Assembly (NCBI GenBank): GCA_037447335.1
Contig: JBBIGV010000071.1
Span: 1-18,856, forward strand
From: JBBIGV01 sp037447335
GTDB lineage: Bacteria > Bacteroidota > Ignavibacteria > Ignavibacteriales > Ignavibacteriaceae
DNA: 18,856 bases
Reading direction: 5' to 3'
Numbering within the stretch: position 1 is the stretch's first letter; each line of letters begins with the position of its first letter. This document shows positions 16,386-18,856 of this stretch, piece by piece. The notes beneath the pieces were generated by a model. It was not told the origin of the DNA and made no database searches. It saw only the letters and a list, made by a program, of their open reading frames with translations. Both the position numbers and the translations under genes were made by a program.

Positions 16386-17723
16386 ATGGCGGCAACTATA
16401 CAGAGCCGCTTTTTTAATGAAACATATCAATACTACTGCAAAGAAGAAAAAATGAAAAAGCAAGGTTTATGGTCTGAAAAAGAAATTAAGTTTCTGAGAA
16501 AATATTATCCTGTCAAAGGTGGTAAATATGTTGCACGGGCTCTTGGAAGATCACCCCATTCGGTTTACAATCACGCTGCTAAGTTTGGTCTTAAAGTATT
16601 AATAAGCATATACTATCGTCCTTACACACCCCGGGAAATTATCCTGATAAAAAAATATTACCCCGCCAAAGGAGCCAGCTATGCAGCTAAATTGCTGGAC
16701 AGAAGCCCTGGCGCAATCCGTGATAAAGCAAGAAAACTTAAAGTAAGACGAATAAATACAACGAAATGGAGCATAAAGGAAATCGAGTACTTAAGGAAAT
16801 GGTATTTCAAAAAACGACCTTTAGAAATTGCCAAAAAATTAAAACGAACAACTCCGGCTGTCGTAACACAGGCTCGAAAGTTAGGGCTAACCAAACATAA
16901 AGTAAAAAGGTGGAATAAATACGAAGAGCTTTTTTTAATTAACAATTTCCGTAAAATGACGTACAAACAAATTGCAAAACATCTTAACAGAACAAGAACC
17001 TCTGTGCAGGGAAAGCTTTCCAGAATGAAAATGAAAAAGAAAAAATTACGAAAATGGAAACCGCAGGAGAAAAGAATTCTTAGCCGTCTTTATGGCAAAA
17101 TTACTCGTGCAGAACTTGCATCACGGTTGAACAGAACACTCCCTTCGGTTGTCGGTTATGCTGTAATTCAAAAGAAAACAAAAAAACATGCCCCCACTTT
17201 CACTGAAAAAGAAAAGAAATTTATTCTTAAAAATTATTTAAAAATGACCAACAGACAAATTGCTCAAAAACTGAACAGATCGTATATGGCTATATTTCGG
17301 ATGGCTGCCAGGCTTGGTCTTAAAGCAAATCAGGAGAAAATGAATTTAAGACCCGAAGGTTTTGCACCTCCTTTCACTGATAAAGAAAAGGAATTTATAC
17401 GCAATAACTATCTGAAGATGACTAACAAGGAAATCGCCGGAAAATTGAAAAGAAAATCAGTTGACGGAATAAGAAAATATGCAAAAAAAATCGGGCTTGC
17501 CGGAAAACCTGAGAAAAGAAAATATCCGAGAACCCATGATTATGTTTATTCTGAAAGGGAAAAGAATTTTATCCGCAATAACTATCTGAAGATGACAAAC
17601 AAACAGATTGGATTGAAGCTTAACAGACCGGAAGACGGTATAGCCGCAATGGTTGGTAAACTTGGGCTCAGCGGTAATCCTGCGAGAGCCGCTTCGTGGA
17701 GAAAAAAAGCAGTTAAAAAATAA
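16386..17723 (+). CDS. Eight-unit tandem Myb/SANT- or GcrA-like HTH repeat protein
   Basis: A 445-residue, very Lys/Arg-rich protein consisting almost wholly of about eight helix-turn-helix-like units. Units begin at the conserved aromatic positions W29, Y80, W128, W176, W224, F272, F330 and Y388; four consecutive steps are exactly 48 residues, the last two 58. Each unit reads aromatic-T/S-x-x-E-x-x-x-h, then KxYxK(M)T, QIAxxLNR(S/T), and a final helix ending in (L)GL. This is the pattern of Myb/SANT and GcrA-type homeodomain-like folds, so DNA binding is strongly expected. Units 1-2 carry YYPxKG, the later units KMTNKQI. No effector, enzyme or membrane domain is present. A shorter start at ATG 16452 (MKKQGLW) matches the paralogue start (MGNRRFW) and may be the true one. 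It is followed by a broken paralogue. Role unknown: regulator of long sites or nucleoid coating are inferences. Confidence 0.85.
   Translation: MAATIQSRFFNETYQYYCKEEKMKKQGLWSEKEIKFLRKYYPVKGGKYVARALGRSPHSVYNHAAKFGLKVLISIYYRPYTPREIILIKKYYPAKGASYAAKLLDRSPGAIRDKARKLKVRRINTTKWSIKEIEYLRKWYFKKRPLEIAKKLKRTTPAVVTQARKLGLTKHKVKRWNKYEELFLINNFRKMTYKQIAKHLNRTRTSVQGKLSRMKMKKKKLRKWKPQEKRILSRLYGKITRAELASRLNRTLPSVVGYAVIQKKTKKHAPTFTEKEKKFILKNYLKMTNRQIAQKLNRSYMAIFRMAARLGLKANQEKMNLRPEGFAPPFTDKEKEFIRNNYLKMTNKEIAGKLKRKSVDGIRKYAKKIGLAGKPEKRKYPRTHDYVYSEREKNFIRNNYLKMTNKQIGLKLNRPEDGIAAMVGKLGLSGNPARAASWRKKAVKK
17400..17596 (+). repeat. Near-identical 29-nt direct repeats in HTH units 7 and 8
   Basis: A 23-base identical stretch starts at 17400 and again at 17574, extending to 29 bases with one mismatch. 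The spacing is 174 bases, exactly 58 codons, and both encode RNNYLKMTNK. This DNA-level identity is higher than between other units of the protein, indicating recent unit duplication or gene conversion. Confidence 0.8.
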
Positions 17724-17746
17724 AATCCGTTTTTGAAGGATACAAG

Positions 17747-18836
17747 ATGGGAAACAGACGCTTTTGGAATGAAGAGGAGATTAATTTCTTAAAAAAATTC
17801 TATCCAACAAAAGGCAGCAAATTTGTTGCAGAAGAATTAAAACGTACCCGTGCTGCTGTTTATTTACAGGCTCGGAAGCTCGGTCAGAAGTCAAAGCTAT
17901 TATATAATCATCATTACACACCACAAGAGATAATTTTCATTAAAAAGTATTACCCGTTAAAGGGCAGCAGGTACGTTGCTCTGAAACTTGGGCGAAGTCA
18001 GGATTCAATCCGGACAAAGGCAAGATCATTGAGAGTAGAAAGAAGCAGTCTTCTATTATGGAATGAAAAGGAAATTGCATATCTGAAAAAATGGTACGGG
18101 AAGAAACACCCTTCTGAAATTGCCCCGACGATTGAAACGTACGACTTCAGTCATTGTTAAAAGAGCAATAAAGCTTGGTCTGTTAAAAAGTGTACAGCGA
18201 AAGTGGACAAACGATGAAGATCATTTTCTTATAAAAAACTTTCGCACAATGAGATATAAACAAATAGCAAAGCATCTTAACAGGACAGTACGTTCAGTAC
18301 AACACAGAATACAGAAAATGAAAAGGATAAAGTTGCCTGAACGAAACTGAACACCGCAGGAAAAAAAGATTTCTTGCCAGGTTTTATAATAAAATGCCCG
18401 TTGATGAAATAGCAAAACGATTAAACAGAATTCCCGGATCTATTATAAGTCACGCAAATCTTCAAAAGTTAAAGAAACAACATCCATCTGATTATACGGA
18501 AAAAGAAAAGAGATTTATCCGCAAAAACTACTTGAAGATGACAAACGAACAAATTGCCAGAGAGAGCTGACCGCGAAGGTATCAAGGGGGAAAAGAACAA
18601 AAAAAGGTATTGCAGCAATGGGATCAGTGCTTGGTTTAGTTGGAACGGATGAGAAAAAACAATTGACGTTAAAAGGCAGGAAAAATCTTTACACCGAATA
18701 AGAAAAGGAATTCATACGAAAAAACTACGTGAAAATGACTAATAAAGAGATTGCTAAAAAACTAAACAGATCTATCAACGGCATTACACGTAAAATAAAC
18801 CGGCTTGGACTTGCCGGGCATCCTAAAAGAAGATAA
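17747..18836 (+). pseudogene. Decaying paralogue of the Myb-repeat protein
   Basis: A second copy starts 23 bases after the first, with AAGGA at 17732-17736 before ATG 17747 (MGNRRFWNEEEINFLKKFYP). At least seven homologous HTH units can be followed to TAA 18834-18836 (ending GLAGHPKRR), but only across frame changes. Lesions: an extra C in the CCCC run 18123-18126; TGG to TGA at 18348-18350, replacing the conserved Trp of unit 5; an extra A in the A7 run 18361-18367; an extra AG in (AG)4 at 18559-18566; and TAA at 18699-18701 where Lys is expected. Distances between conserved unit anchors are 145, 144 and 145 bases, against an ancestral 144, so two steps carry exactly one inserted base. A product of 137 residues with about two and a half units could still be made from 17747 to 18160. 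Some insertions could be sequencing errors, but the two stops are substitutions. Confidence 0.85.
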
Positions 18837-18839
18837 TAA

Positions 18840-18856
18840 ATGAAAAGGATAAGGAG
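18840..18856 (+). CDS. Possible start of a third HTH-repeat copy (cut by window end)
   Basis: ATG at 18840-18842, four bases after the pseudogene stop, is followed by AAA AGG ATA AGG (MKRIR). This basic opening recalls MKKQGLW and MGNRRFW of the two upstream copies, but only five codons are visible. No homology can be claimed from this alone. Confidence 0.15.

Noticed and set aside
18120..18350. Independent small HTH gene of 76 residues
   Set aside because: It starts in the middle of unit 3 of the second array and is explained as the frame-shifted continuation of the pseudogene.
16386..18836. CRISPR-like or mobile-element repeat explanation for the repetitive region
   Set aside because: The periodicity is at protein level (48 codons), there are no identical short repeats with spacers, and no transposase or terminal inverted repeats were seen.

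Overview
The window comes from an AT-rich chromosome, most likely a member of the Ignavibacteriota/Bacteroidota side of the FCB group. The best evidence is two secreted proteins (318-2120 and 2155-3918) ending in type IX secretion (T9SS) type A sorting domains with the NYPNPFNP signature typical of Ignavibacteria-like genomes. Few genes have strong Shine-Dalgarno sequences, which also fits that group. I see no tRNA, rRNA, CRISPR array, transposase or prophage structural gene.

Layout: (1) 1-317 is non-coding leader with a (CT)10 microsatellite. (2) 318-3918 holds the two T9SS cargo proteins, one with FG-GAP/VCBS-type calcium-loop repeats and one with a beta-propeller-like region plus a fibronectin-III-like module. 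(3) 3919-4379 is mostly non-coding but holds a probable 56-residue two-helix membrane microprotein and a strong hairpin. (4) 4380-5495 (-) is a soluble receiver-histidine kinase. (5) 5666-8705 (+) is a tight operon: DUF3109 cysteine-rich protein, RpoN (sigma-54), an isoprenylcysteine-methyltransferase-like membrane protein and a DsrE-family protein. (6) 8716-9156 (-) is a free-standing AlaX-type tRNA editing protein. (7) 9336-12302 (+) carries an MltD-like lytic transglycosylase and an exported M1-family metallopeptidase. (8) 12504-14183 (+) carries a YeeZ-like NAD(P)-binding protein and an EamA-like transporter. (9) 14270-16089 (-) carries RecQ, followed by a tiny exported protein with three ECPY/ECPF motifs spaced exactly 13 residues apart. 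(10) 16386-18836 (+) carries two tandem paralogues built of Myb/SANT- or GcrA-like helix-turn-helix units.

The most unusual part is region 10. The first paralogue is intact and carries eight HTH-like units, five consecutive steps of which include four of exactly 48 residues. It is extremely lysine/arginine rich and has no other domain. The second paralogue had at least seven units in the same order but now carries three small insertions in simple-sequence tracts and two in-frame stops, so it is a decaying pseudogene. A third copy may begin at the window edge. I know of no characterised bacterial protein with this architecture; a DNA-coating or long-site-reading role is inference only.

Most of the rest is housekeeping: envelope remodelling and secretion, sigma-54 and two-component regulation, sulfur/cysteine chemistry, tRNA quality control and DNA repair.
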